Assembly (NCBI GenBank): GCA_023362775.1
Contig: JALMGJ010000002.1
Span: 109,601,481-109,665,480 of the forward strand
Direction of reading: 5' to 3'
Origin: Charina bottae
Taxonomy: Eukaryota; Chordata; Lepidosauria; Squamata; Charinaidae
Length of the DNA stretch: 64,000 nt
Translations under genes and position numbers: made by a program
The notes under the pieces: generated by a model
The model's database searches: none
What the model saw: the letters and a program-made list of their open reading frames with translations, nothing else
What the model was told of the DNA's origin: nothing
Part shown: positions 42,121 to 53,580 of the stretch, piece after piece
How the letters are laid out: the number at the start of each line of letters is the position of its first letter
Position numbering within the stretch: the stretch's first letter is position 1

Positions 42121-42437
42121 AGGGCACGATGGCTCAGTGGTTAAGATGGCAGGCTTGTCGATCGCAAGTTTGGAGGTTCGAATCCCTAGCCCTGCATGCG
42201 GAGTGAGCTCCCGCACTAGATCCATCTCTTGCCAACCTAGCAATTCGAAAGCATGCAAATGCAAGTAGACAAATAGGTACCACTTCGGTGGGTAGGTAAA
42301 AGCATTCCGCATGCGTCATGCCGGCCACATGACCGCGGACGCGTCTTTGGAAAGCGCTGGCTCTTTGGCTAAGAAATGGAGATGAGCACCGCCCCCTAGA
42401 GTTGGACACGACTGTGCAGGGGAAAACCTTTACCTTT
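42121..42437 (+). mobile_element. Sauria SINE, near full length
   Basis: The head GATGGCTCAGTGGTTAAGAT carries the A box and 'gaggttcgaatccctagcc' the B box. The body ('gcatgcaaatgcaagtagac', 'gagatgagcaccgcccccta') and the tail 'aacctttaccttt' complete a Sauria SINE. AAGGAAAGA occurs at 42,106-42,114 and 42,443-42,451 and may be its target duplication, with a short unexplained AT stretch on the left. Confidence 0.92.
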
Positions 42438-43059
42438 TTTTAAAGGAAAGATGAAGCTACAAGCCAAATTAGCACACCAAAATAAATGAATCCCTAGATC
42501 ATGATGGTGTCCACCTTAGAATGCTTTTGATTATTAAATGGCTTATCTTTTCACGCATGCACACACAACTTCTGTTTAATGTTCTGTCCTCAAGGGCTGG
42601 AAAATCACAATTTTTTAAAAAGGGATTGAGCACAGTAAATGAACCATTAACATCTGTCCTGAGAAAAATGGTTGAAAATATTATTAAAGAAAATGTAAAC
42701 ATAGAGAAAAATAAAATTTGCTGAAAAGGAACTAACATGGCTTGTAAAGATGAGGGTTTTGTGTGTGTGTGTCAGAAGCACCAAAGCGCAATAGATATTA
42801 GTTGCATACCTACTAAATACATAGATTATGCCATATCCTTTCAGGGGTCAACACCATTAACAAATGTGCACTAGAGAAGTTAGAAATAGTAAGCAAAAGA
42901 AAAAAAATAAAGACACAATTTTTAACCATCTTTTTATGCTGAGTTTCATCTTGGATCTATGCCAATGATATGTTGTTATTAATAACTACACTTGATTTTG
43001 GCCAAAAGGTTACATATTTCCCCTTTGGGGGAGATGGTGCGGTGATAGAAGTTGAAAAA

Positions 43060-43114
<55 letters not shown>

Positions 43115-43234
43115 ATATTTTCTATATTCTATACCAAAATTTATGATACTGTGTAACAATGTAATATGTTGTCTGGTTATTTAATCAACTGGAGTAAATC
43201 TCATATACTTGTTTTAGGCTCTAGTGTGTTTTTT
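42438..43234. other. Non-coding, with (AAAT)n at 43055-43117
   Basis: Nothing recognised apart from an AAAT microsatellite of about 15 units and a short GT run near 42,760. Confidence 0.6.
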
Positions 43235-43555
43235 TTTTTACCAACAAGGAAGTCCTAGACAGAGTCAAACCAAAAATATCCCTGGAAGCCAAGATCACCA
43301 AACAAAAACTGTCATACTTCGGTCATGTTATGCGAGCCGACTCACTCAAAAAGACAGTTATGCTAGGACTGATCAGTGGTAAAAGAAGAAGGGGCCGCCC
43401 TAGGACTCACTGGCTTGACACCATCAGAAGGGACACTGGAATGACTTTGATAGAACTAAAGGAAGCTGTAAGAGATAGAAAGGCATGGAAAGCGTTGATC
43501 CACAAAGTGACCGAGAGTCGGATATGCCTGAACGGATAGACAGAGACAGAGGTTT
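43235..43555 (+). pseudogene. BovB/RTE ORF C-terminal fragment
   Basis: The plus strand reads SLEAKITKQKLSYFGHVMRAD, then KTVMLGLISGKRRRGRPRTHW, LDTIRRDTGMTLIELKEAVRD and RKAWKALIHKVTESR, ending with a stop at 43,537-43,539. This is the conserved C-terminus of RTE/BovB LINE proteins (YFGHxMR, GKRxRGRPRxxW, DRxAWRxLxHxVTxSR). The rest is missing by 5' truncation, although the remaining 69-85 codons are open. Confidence 0.85.
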
Positions 43556-43605
43556 TTCTTTTTCTTTTTTCCTTTTGGAAATTTGTTACTTGAATTCTTT
43601 TAAAT

Positions 43606-44058
43606 AACTGGAAAGTCACTCTTTCTCAGCCCTAGGAAGGAGCCAATGGCAAACCAGGAGACTGAGAGTTCTAGTCCCACCTTGGGCATGAAAGCTGGCT
43701 GGGTGACCTTGGGCCAGTCATTCTCTCTCAGCCCTGGGAAGGAGCCAATAGGAAACCAGGAGACTGAAAGTTCTAGTATATAACTAGTATATAACTGGAA
43801 AGTCACTCTTTCTCAGCCCTAGGAAGGAGCCAATGGCAAACCAGGAGACTGAGAGTTCTAGTCCCACCTTGGGCATGAAAGCCGGCTGGGTGACCTTGGG
43901 CCAGTCACTCTCTCTCAGCCCAACTCACCTCACAGGGTTGTTGTGGGGAAAATAGGAGGAGGAAGGAGTATTAGGTATGTTCGCCGCCTTGAGTTATTTA
44001 TAAAAATAATAAAGGCGGAATAGAAAACAAACAAACAAACAAACAAACAAACAAACAA
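43606..44058 (+). mobile_element. Composite tRNA-derived SINE with internal tandem duplication
   Basis: A complete 3' half of the second SINE family (43,793-44,025) ends in a CAAA microsatellite (44,026-44,058). It is preceded by a second copy of its 5' half (43,606-43,720) sharing 'aactggaaagtcactctttc', 'aggaaggagccaatggcaaa' and 'gttctagtcccaccttgggc', plus a third partial copy (43,730-43,775). The usual A-box head is replaced by the 'ggaaagtcactctttctcag' segment. Slippage or recombination within one SINE explains this best. Confidence 0.7.
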
Positions 44059-46442
44059 CCCCCCATAACTCAGCTGCTGAGCTAGTAAATATTGAAGGAG
44101 AATCTTGGTCAGATAGAAAATGCCTAAGCTATATGGTCTATGTAGATCCTAACAAATACTACTTTGATTTTGGCTCAGTAAGAAGCTGATGGTTAGTACA
44201 ACTCCATCAAAATAGGTATAATATTCCTTGCAATAGGTTGCCTTCTTCAGCCTTAGCTGTAGCTTCTAGACAAGCCTCAAGCATAACCTTGTTTACAGAA
44301 AATCCAATGTTCAGGCTACCAATATGTGGATTACTTAACCAGGTGACCTTGTCCAGAACAACGTTATATAAGTTTCCTAGATGAAGATTTTTAAAACCCA
44401 CATTTCTAGATGCATCTTTGATTAGGGAAAGGTTGACCCTAGTAGGGCTGTGCATGTGACTTTGATGATCTGCAGATCTGTGAACATGTTCCTCCTTCTC
44501 CCACTGTTCTGTGTCATCTTGTAGCCTCAACCTGACACTACTGAAAGTTGGAAGACATCACCAATCAGCTTCAGGAAGCACCAGAAAAGACTTTTGTGCA
44601 TGATCAGAATATGCAGAAGCCTCTTCCTTTTATGTACCCATAAGGCCAAATCTGTGATTATAAAGTGATGGGTTTTTTTTCAGTGTTTTGCAATATAAAA
44701 AAGTCAGATACATTCTCTACAACTAAGCTAAGAAAGACTAGGGTAGGGGATTAGAACCCTGTGTTGCAGTATACAATATTAACACAGTGTATAGGAAGAA
44801 TGCAGAATAGAATTGCACTGCAGAGTGTGACAGATGATGGCTTTTAAAGTCAAGGAAAACTTTTTTTTTCTATTCTAATCAGACAGCACAGGCTAAAATG
44901 GATTAACTTATCAGTTGGAGCTTGAAATCTCTGGTCTGCTGTGCCATAAAAGACTTTAGTGAGGCATAGAATTAACTACACAGAAGTAGCACTCAGGAAT
45001 ATAAATCCACTCATTTTCTGCATAAAGAGGAGATTTAATTTGGTGTTTATTGTTCTTTTACCCCCACTCATTAGTATCATTACTCATTATTGCTCTTTTC
45101 AAAGGGAGAAGACAATTAGGCAAAATCAAGAGTAACAAGAGTAGCAAATTACACAATTAATTGTTAAATTGGTAGTACCAGTCTGACCTTATTTAGAGAC
45201 AGAGAAAAATAAATATAGTATGTATTTGTGTAAAATTGGCCTGTGTTGTGGAAGGGATATAGCTAGTGGTGCATGAACCCTTATTTCATATTTTTATGAA
45301 GTCGTCATGACTTACACAAATTCCTCACCAGCTGCAAAGTGCCTAAATGTAAAGATCTAGTAACACTTTTATAGATGACTTTCAGATATCTATAAATGAT
45401 GGGGAACAATTTCATAAATATATTGTCAATGAGATGCAGCATCTTGGTACCTTAAGAATTCAATAACTTATTTTAGCAAAAATATGAGCGAACGTTCTGT
45501 CTCTGAATCAAAACCATGTCAAGAATAAGAGGAACGTCCTTCCTCCTATTTTCTTCCCAGCTCTTTTATTGTCAAGATGATCAGCAAACTAAACTATAGA
45601 ATTAAATGGCATAGAAAGATCTGTGCATGTTATTATTCATGCACACTGACACACATTTTGACCTGATATGACTCTGAAGATTAAATCTGAACACTGTAAG
45701 TCTATAAATAGATCTAAACTCTATGCAGCCATGAAAAGAGAATGTTCATTCCCAGTTAAGTCCCACCTTTTCCAGCTTCTTCCAATGACAGACCCTGCAG
45801 GACAGGAGGAAGCCTTGGCACATATATTATATTCACATCCTATTCATTTCCAGTTTTCAGTATGAAAGATTTTCCCCTGCAGAGACCTCTACTGCATGGA
45901 CTGCATAGATGTCCCAAGAGGGCTGGTGTGGTTTGCATGATATTGATGTAGGACAGAGCTCACGCAATGGGTACTCATTTGTCTATGCTAGTGATATGGA
46001 TATATGCTTGCAAAATAAAAAGAAGTGGGAGCTCCCAAAAAGAGGAGCCCAGTGGAAGATAATTTATTCATCTAATGTACAGTGTAACCCTTCCCAACTT
46101 TGCAGATCACATGCAAGACTGTGAGGTCCGTACATGTGTATGGATGTACATACACCTATCATATAAGTACAGACACCATACACACACTCCAGAGCCTCCC
46201 AGGATACACATATCCTACATATTTCTGTAGAGAGGATTCATCACTAAGGTCAGCACCAGAATTCCACCCACAAGAAATTTGCCAAAATGCTTTTGTCCTC
46301 TGAAAAACATTTTGAAAGTTAATTCTCTTTGATCAAATGGAGTGAGAATGAATAAGAAAAAGAAGTAAGATCATTTTCTGCACAGCACTAGTGAGAATAC
46401 TGTCTCCTGAAGGAATTACAGTACATTGTGGCCACTGTCAAA
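44059..46442. other. 2.4 kb, nothing recognised
   Basis: Unique-looking. The 107-codon minus frame at 44,207-44,530 has a protein-like look but no motif I know and no flanking support. Confidence 0.4.
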
Positions 46443-46614
46443 ATAATTGTCAGGATATCATCCATGCCATCCTGCCATGGTGCCAGGAAGGAACATTTCG
46501 CCACTCCGTTAAACTCACAGGGTCGTTTGGGGGTGCCTGACAGTAAAACTACCAGACGTGTAAAGTAGGGGTTTGGTCTGTAGCTTGAATCATGTCAACT
46601 GGATTTCTATTTTC

Positions 46615-46672
46615 TCAGTGGAAACGTTTCGCTCCTTATCCAAGAAGCTTCTTCAGTCTGAGCAAAGTTTGT
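46615..46672 (-). ncRNA. Hammerhead-like motif, PLE-2 3' side
   Basis: On the minus strand CTGAAGA (46,650-46,656), a 7-bp stem II with GGAT loop and GAAAC (46,626-46,630), downstream of the PLE ORF in the sense orientation. Sequence is identical in the core to the PLE-1 motifs. Confidence 0.6.
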
Positions 46673-46755
46673 AAGGGAATCCTTAAATATGTTTCTAGGG
46701 TGGCTGTGTGACCTTGCACATGGGGCTAGGTCATGGTTATTTGAGATGTTTATTT

Positions 46756-47745
46756 CTAAGTCCCTTTATCATCCAAAGGAGGATCGTTAAGATTACCTTG
46801 CTGTTGTTGAGATTGCGAAATGGTCTTAATCTTCCTAGGCACAAAATACAAAGCAGGAAGGAAAGTAGGGGAAAGGTTGTGCCTGAGGCCCCCACCTCTA
46901 TTCAAAGAAGGATTTTCCAAGTTGGCATAAATTGATTCCTTGACCCCTCTTTCAAACCACTTATCTTCCCTGTCTAAAATGTGAACATTAATGTCCTCAA
47001 ATGAGTGTCCTTTTTCCTTTAGATGAAGGTAAACTGCTGACTCTGGTCCTGTGGTGTTGCTCCTCCTGTGTTGGGCCATCCTCCTGTACAAAGGTTGTTT
47101 GGTTTCTCCAATGTAGAGCTCAGAGCACTCCTCACTGCACTGAATTGCATACACTACATTGCTTTTCTTGTGTTTTGGAGTTTGATCTTTGGGGTGTACA
47201 AGCCTCTGTCTCAGTGTGTTGGTGGGTTTGAAATATACAGGTATGTGGTGTTTGCCAAATATCCTTTTTATCTTTTCAGACATGCCAGCCATGTAAGGAA
47301 TGACCAGGTTCTTCCGTTTACTCTGAGTCTCAGCCCTATATGTCGCTGTTTTAGGTCTGGAAGACTTAGATTTAGTGAAGGCCCAATTTGGATATCCACA
47401 GGCCTTCAGAGCTGTTCTCAGGTGCTGATTTTCATTCTTTTTGGAATCCATGGAGGTGGGGATGGTTTCTGCTCTGTGTGACAATGTCCTGATGACCCCT
47501 AGTTTGTGCTGTAGTGGATGGTGGGAGTCAAACATCAGATATTGATCTGTGTTTGTGGGTTTCCTGTAGATCCCTATAAGGTCACACAGCACCCTAGAAA
47601 CATATTTAAGGATTCCCTTACAAACTTTGCTCAGACTGAAGAAGCTTCTTGGATAAGGAGCGAAACGTTTCCACTGAGAAATCCAGTGCACATGATTCAA
47701 GCTACAGACAATTCCACCTGGATGACTGAGAACCTTCATCGACAT
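46756..47745 (-). CDS. PLE protein fragment: RT C-terminus plus GIY-YIG endonuclease
   Basis: The frame is open for 329 codons. Residues 1-54 come from the inverted terminal repeat and are not true protein. From residue 55 RT reads DLIGIYRKPTNTDQYLMFDS and HHPLQHKLGVIRTLSHRAE. A basic linker (about 115-190) follows with KSSRPKTATYRAETQSKRKN. The GIY-YIG nuclease spans about 197-281: NVVYAIQCSEE, ELYIGETKQPLYRRMAQHR, the AVYLHLKEKGHSF segment with its conserved His, and WFERGVKESIYANLENPSLN with the catalytic Glu. The C-terminus GGGLRHNLSP to DDKGT matches PLE-1. All GIY-YIG signature residues appear present, but RT lacks its palm, so the copy cannot move itself. Confidence 0.9.
   Translation of the reverse strand: MSMKVLSHPGGIVCSLNHVHWISQWKRFAPYPRSFFSLSKVCKGILKYVSRVLCDLIGIYRKPTNTDQYLMFDSHHPLQHKLGVIRTLSHRAETIPTSMDSKKNENQHLRTALKACGYPNWAFTKSKSSRPKTATYRAETQSKRKNLVIPYMAGMSEKIKRIFGKHHIPVYFKPTNTLRQRLVHPKDQTPKHKKSNVVYAIQCSEECSELYIGETKQPLYRRMAQHRRSNTTGPESAVYLHLKEKGHSFEDINVHILDREDKWFERGVKESIYANLENPSLNRGGGLRHNLSPTFLPALYFVPRKIKTISQSQQQQGNLNDPPLDDKGT
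47622..47680 (+). ncRNA. Hammerhead-like motif, PLE-2 5' inverted side
   Basis: On the plus strand, opposite to the ORF: CTGAAGA at 47,636-47,642, the same stem II, GAAAC at 47,662-47,666. Core unchanged from the other copies of the family. Confidence 0.6.
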
Positions 47746-48089
47746 AGGGGTTCGGTGTATTCACAGAACTGCAAACTATGTTAATCAAAGTCTCGTGCCA
47801 AGCGTTTCAGAACCCAGGATAGATCAAAGGGCGATATTGCCACATTAATTGATTCAGACCCAAAAAGATCTGAGAACTGAGAGACAAAGGGAAGGGCAAT
47901 TGAGCTGCGAATCCCAATGGTGGGGGGGTAACTTGGAGATTTTAAACTGTTGGTTGCAGGAGCTTGATTCACTCGAGTCTTTAATGTGCAATGGATCACT
48001 GGCTTTAATAAAGATTCCTTCAAATCCCTGAGTGGCTTCTCTCAGGAACTCTGATTTAATAGTCAACGGATCGAGGACATCACAATAAT

Positions 48090-50029
48090 ACTAAGAGGAT
48101 GTTCTCTCTGTTTTATAGCATCTTGAGGCCAAGGTGGTGAGGGGCACTTTTCAACTAACAAAAATTCTCTGTGAGAATTTTCACATTTATATTAAGTCAC
48201 TGTTTTTAAATTATCATCCACTGATTTAATGGACTTCAACTCCCATGCTGGATGGGGAATCATGGGAGTTGAAGTCCACACCTCTTAAAGTTACTGAGGT
48301 TGAGAACCACTGATCTAAGCCATCAACTGTGGCACTGTACACATCACACAATGAATGGATTGTGTGGATATAACTTGTGTTATATCAAAACCCACCAAAT
48401 ATACTGTTTTATGACTAAAGCTGTCAATAAAATATGAGTGCAGGGGTATTATCAAGACTAGGAAACAACTGGTTCCTGATCAAGTAAGGAGCAAAGCATA
48501 CCGAACTGGGGATGTGTGGCTGGCAGGAACAATGCACTCAGGCATGGCTTCCTGCAAGGGAAGGTTGACCTTCTCTCTGTGTTAGGCCACGTTCCCAGTG
48601 TTTCTGGGTTGGCACTGCCTGGTGCCTTTGGCAGGGATGGACCGCTGCCTCTTTGCCTTTCTAAGAGCACTGCATTCCTCACTCACATAATGCTGAGCAG
48701 ACTGAAGGCAACCCACATTGGACACAGCCAGCTCTCCCTTGTGCACTGTGAAAGATAACAGATATTAGGGGAAAACAAATATTAGGGGGAAAGAAGTAAC
48801 AGTTCACAGGAACTGTCTAAATAACAGTCCTGCACAAATCAGTTGGGGATGATGGAATGAAGTAAATAATTCAGTCCAATTCAATTTATTCAACAATTCA
48901 ATTTATTCAAGTAAACAATTCACTCAATTTACCAGGTCAACAGAACTTAAGCAGAGAGAGCCATGGACAAAGTATGTTCAAGATGACAGTTTTAAAGAGT
49001 TCAGATAGACAGAAAAGCAGGGACTGACCAACAAATCCAAAGTTCAAGTTGTTTGCAGGATGGAAGTTCCTCAAGGAAATGTCTTTATACTGAGTGGAAG
49101 AATGATTCCCATGTAGACATAGCTTGATGTACTTACAACTCAGTAGGGTAAGTCCTGATTCTGTCAAGCTTCTGCCTGAAGTGAGCATTTCATCTTATAA
49201 TTGGAACTTTCAAGAGCTTAATTTTAAAAGGAAATATGATTCCCACATAGTACCATAATCATTTTTTTTCCTGGTCCATAGTGAGAATGGATTTCCCCTG
49301 CAAATGGAATTGATTTGATTAGAATACACAATACTTGTAATAAAATAAACTGATGTAGCATGAAAATTGCTTTCAAATGAATCTATTTAAATATACAAAT
49401 ACAAATCCCAAAATGTTGGTTCCCTTAGAGTCATATGAAATATTCAAGAATAACTCAGTTTCTAATTCACACAAATAGTTTCTGACTTCAGAGCAAAGAG
49501 CTGAAAATGCCATTAGATCAGCGTGAACAGCACCCACTGCTGAGCAAAAGAACTTTGCAGTTTTCCAAGGTGGCATCCAGGGAGTTCCAAATCTTAACCT
49601 CATTTAACCTATTGCAGTTAAACTATTCTCTCAAATCCTTACTTCGAAGACTTTATTTAAAAAATAAAAAAAAAATATTACTCCAGGATTAGTAATCTAG
49701 CATCATACTGTATATTCCCAACTACTTAGGCCTGGTAACTCTAGTTAAAAATAAGGAAATTGGACTCAGTGATTTATAAAAGCTTAGTGCTGGAAAAGGA
49801 AGATTTCCTGTTCTGCTCCATCTGGATTCCAAGTGAGAAGGGATCTCCCTATTCAAGAACAGTACCATTTAAGGCAGTGGCAAAGTAATTGCCTGGGCAA
49901 AACTCTTTACTGGACAATCGCCACAGGCAAACATCTCAATACCCAGGTGAAAAGGGTGGGAGACTGGAGATCCCAGGTAAGACATTTGAGTTGCAACATC
50001 TTCCCTGCTGTAGGGTATGTGTTTATATG
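48090..50029. other. Mostly nothing; short palindrome at 48230-48278
   Basis: Apart from the palindrome (listed separately) the interval holds AATTCA-rich sequence near 48,880-48,930 and unassigned sequence. No gene seen. Confidence 0.4.
48230..48278. repeat. 18-bp perfect inverted repeat, hAT-like MITE core
   Basis: TGGACTTCAACTCCCATG (48,230-48,247) and its exact complement (48,261-48,278) enclose 13 bases. The wording 'ttcaactcccatg' and the following 'gttgagaaccactgatctaa' are typical of an abundant short hAT-type element in amniotes. Confidence 0.75.
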
Positions 50030-50215
50030 TATATGTGTGTATTGGAAGGAAAAAGAAGAAGAGGACGACCAGCAGCAAGATGGATGGACTCAGTTACAGT
50101 GGTGATGGGTGTGCCACTGGAAGACCTGAAGGGCCAGGTTAGGGTCAGATTGTCATGGAGAAAAATCTATCAATGTGGTTGCTAAGAGTCAACCACAACT
50201 TGATGGCACATAATC
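50030..50215 (+). pseudogene. RTE-type LINE ORF C-terminal fragment
   Basis: Reads LEGKRRRGRPAARWMDSVTV, then GVPLEDLKGQVRVRLSWRK and a degraded ESQPxLDGT-like end. Compare 43,235-43,555 and 60,306-60,859. The GKRRRGRPxxRWxD motif is the RTE C-terminal signature, here from a different subfamily. ORF overlaps upstream are not supported. Confidence 0.65.
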
Positions 50216-52111
50216 AATCAATCAATGTGTGTGAATATTCATTCATTCTGATATATGTTCTGAGGGTGACAGCATACCTGTCTATGGGGCAGAATAGAAC
50301 ATTTTCCTTTTCCAAGAACAACCTTTTTAAAATTACTGGCTCGAGTTTCCCTATTTTTAACTAGGGCCACCAGACCCAAGTGGTTTTGGTGAACAGGATG
50401 CTAAATTACAAACCAGGTACTGGAGTAATTAGTGTACTTATTTTGCCCCTTATCATAACCCAAAAACCCCACAAACCCACAACCCTCCCACCCTAAATCA
50501 CACTGCTGAAAATGGGCATTTGTAGTACCAAATTTTGGCAGCATTATCTGGAGGTGATCTGGGCCAGGGGTCATCTGCCCCTGAGCTTGTAAGCTGCGTG
50601 CATGGGGATTCTTTCAAAGATTAGAATGAAATAAATGATTCAATTTTTACAGCTTCACATATCTGCCTCTAACTCTTGTGTATGGTTTCCTATGAATCAC
50701 TGTTTCTCAGCACACTCATTGTTTCTTCCCTTTTATTATTCCACCACTACTTTCTTATTCTGTGTCCATCTTGCTATCACCAATATGATTTCTATGTAGT
50801 TTAATTAGTCTAGCAGATCATCCTAAAAACTCAATTCAGACTGTGTAATTCTCATAGGCTATGCAGCTTCTAATAGATTTGGATATCAAATTACTGATGA
50901 CTGGTATCAGTAGATTAAAACTCATTCTACATCAATATTTTTCATCTGACACTGCTCACCCATTTATGGGGAGGAGAGGGGTTTCCACACACATTTCTCC
51001 TAATATATCTATATCTGCAGAAATCTCTTCATGATGAATGGCCAACTATTAACACAAGGTGGGCTTATGGCCAGGCTTTGTTGTTTGATTAGTTGTTATT
51101 TCCTAGAAGCAGCTGCAAGACTGTTCTTAAAAATGTCAGTGCAATTGGAGAAGGAATTGAGGCTCAAGGCAAGTAAAGGCAACAAGAAACAGCAAGGACA
51201 AGAGAATAAACTGCAGTTGCAAGTTTAACTTAATTGGTATGAGAGGAAAGTCTTTCTATCAGGCTTAAGCACAGAGCATGTCTAAATAATGCTGAGAAAA
51301 TTGAGTTAGAGAGTGTACATACAACTGTTAGGCACTGTGATGATTGCTTCTCAGTAGAAACCAGAAATGTCTCTAACAGAAATCATTTCCTATTTATTCA
51401 CATGTGCAAGAAGGAAAGGACATCTAGAATTAAATCTGAAGTGGAGCTTGTGTTTGGTGCCTTGAAGCCTAATGTGAGAAATCAGGTCCTATCAGGATTT
51501 GCTATGCATCTTTTACTTCTAATACAACGTGACCATTAATCTAAACCAAATGTTTATAGCTTCCTATTGATCAAATAGAAATAGAAGAGTAGCAATCCAT
51601 ATTCCTTATGAGCAATCTCCCTTGTTATGATTCAGTAGTGTTCAAGGTAACAATAATGCCCCATTTGGCTTTTCGGTACTCACTACAGTTCCCCCTTTTT
51701 ACCAAACTGAAGCTGATGTTGTAAATTACACCTTTGTTGTTTTGCCAATGTAACCTGGAATTGGGCAGGAAGCCAAAAGGACAAATACATTTGGGCAAGG
51801 ACCCTCACTCTCTCTGTTCAGGGAATACACAGAACACAACACACATGCAGACCGTTTGTTACGGTCACTAATGCATTAATTAATGTATTCAGTACCCTGC
51901 CTTTCCCCTTATGGACCAGAACGATAAAAGGACTTCACTGTACAATAATTTAATCAACAAAGAAATGCTAAAAAATGTAAATATGCCCACCAATAACTAG
52001 GCTACAGCAGTTGTCAATTCCAGGAGCATTTGATCCTAGGGCTATATGACCTCATACTTGCCCTGATAAGTAGTTGTGTTTTAAATTGTTAACAAGTTCA
52101 CAATGAAGGAA
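50216..52111. other. 1.9 kb, nothing firm
   Basis: Unique-looking, AT-rich. A worn LINE 3'-tail-like piece lies at about 51,870-51,930 ('cattaattaatgtattcagt'). Confidence 0.4.
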
Positions 52112-52700
52112 TGTTCTGCCAAGTGTTCAAGCAGTGCTCAGGTGCTCAGACAATTGGTTCTTTTAGTTCCAGAGACAATACGCACACCAGTGGATAAAGA
52201 GAGTTTAAGTTTTATTATAAACTTAAGCAAACAAATTTAAACAGAAACACAGTTTAACCAGAAACACAGTTTTGGCAGATTAAACAAAAGCATAAAAAGC
52301 ATAGCATAAAGAAAGGAAATCATAACATACCAGGCAAGTTGAAACCCTATCCCCTTAAGCTGTCAGGAGCCTCTTGACCAGGACAGCAGAGATAACCCAG
52401 GATGGCTTTTTTCCACAGCACCCAGTGCTAGGTCTGCGCAGAAGCTCCGAAACTCAAAATACAATGCTAAGGTTTTTATCAAAGTCTGGCCCTAAAGCCT
52501 TGTGACCCCGTTTCCATGGTTGCAGGATCTGACCTTGATGGGATAGTTCCCAGGGTCTGGAGCACCTGTTTCCAAAACCCGGGGAAGCTATACAAATAAG
52601 CTAGTGCTTAACAAAAACAATCTTGGGGTTTTCTCTTTTCTTCCCCTGCCCCCATTCCAAACAGAAATAAAAATCAAGCCAGCTAAACATTAGCATAACT
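52112..52700 (-). mobile_element. Candidate solo LTR, ERV-like
   Basis: On the minus strand an AATAAAACTTAAACTCTC segment near 52,200-52,220 is followed by 'tggaactaaaagaaccaatt', an R-U5-like arrangement. The upstream GC-richer part ('gggaactatcccatcaaggt') would be U3. Ends and target duplication could not be fixed. Confidence 0.4.
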
Positions 52701-53169
52701 CAAAATAAACTCTAATCTTCTTCGTGTGAGGGAGAAAATCAAAATATGTCACTTAACTCCTCAAAATAACAATGGTCTTCTGAGTTGCCATTGCAAGAAA
52801 CTGGCTACCATTGCAATGGGAAGCAATTGCCTAGGCAATGTGATGCCACTGAGTTCACTCTGGTGTGGTCCAAGTAGGGGCTTCCAGGCAGATCAGAATG
52901 CACAGATTTGTATAGTCCTGAGATGTGGAACTTTTAAAATATATTTGTATCTCAATGTCCTGCTCTGACTTAGACCCAATGCAGGAGGGGGTGATGTAAC
53001 AATCTTTATTTACAATAGAGTATACACACAATGATTAAATAAATGGATGGTTCACATGCGTGATTGTACTAGCCTGATTCCGGCACGAGCGCGGGAAGCC
53101 ACCACGTGGCGGCAGGGCAAATCCTTGTGTTGCCGTCCAACACTGTTGCAGGACAGGATTAGAATCTTG

Positions 53170-53580
53170 GGCCCGACACGGTGACTAGGCCAGGCTTGAG
53201 CTCGTAGACAAGTGCAGCAGCAAGACAAGGTGCAAAACCAGGGGCAGGCATGGCAGCGAGGTGAGGCTCAAGTTCTGAACCCGGCACGGTGGCAAGGCAA
53301 GGTTAGAGTTCAGGGTCCAATGTGGCAACAAGATCAGGCTGGGAATCATGATCCAGCGCGGACACGCGGCAAGGTGGAAAGTCACGGTTCGACATGGCAG
53401 CAAGGCAAGACTGGAACTCTCAGACCGGCGTGGTGGCGATGCAAGGCAGGGAGTCCAGTTCCTGCGCGGTGGCAAGGCATGGCTCAATATTGGAACCTGG
53501 AGCAGCAGCAAGGCAAGGCTCAAGGGCGAGGTCTGGAGCGGTGGCAGGACAAGGCTCAGGATCCGGGTCTGGCACAGAGT
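53170..53580 (-). repeat. 36-bp tandem array, copy B
   Basis: About eleven diverged units of roughly 36 bp; on the plus strand each has 'gcaaggcaaggct' or a close variant. They are homologous to the arrays at 31.4-32.0 and 55.0-55.4 kb. Confidence 0.85.

Larger units (their letters stand above)
46578..47744 (-). mobile_element. Penelope-like element (PLE-2), 5'-truncated, in LTR copy D
   Basis: Flanked by a 12-bp duplication TAGGGGTTTGGT / TAGGGGTTCGGT (46,566-46,577 and 47,745-47,756, one mismatch). It contains the C-terminal half of RT, a linker and a GIY-YIG endonuclease on the minus strand. Inverted copies of the PLE terminal repeat lie at each end, the 5' one on the opposite strand, the usual arrangement of truncated PLEs. 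It is the same family as PLE-1. Confidence 0.9.
46448..48084 (+). mobile_element. LTR copy D: solo LTR of another TGTCAGGAT family, split by PLE-2
   Basis: It starts TGTCAGGATATCATCC and ends AGGACATCACA, flanked by ATAAT (46,443-46,447 and 48,085-48,089). Without the PLE it is about 458 bp. An AATAAA lies at 48,007-48,012, about 70 bp before the end. The TGTCAGGAT start is shared with copies A and B, but the interior is not, and there is no 36-bp array, so this is a related or convergent LTR family. No internal region remains. Confidence 0.75.

Noticed and set aside
42121..42190. tRNA-like head that might be called a tRNA gene
   Set aside because: A and B boxes are present but no cloverleaf or acceptor stem forms; it is the head of a Sauria SINE.
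44207..44530. 107-codon minus-strand frame
   Set aside because: No recognised motif, no splice or promoter context and no repeat relation, so a gene call is not supported.
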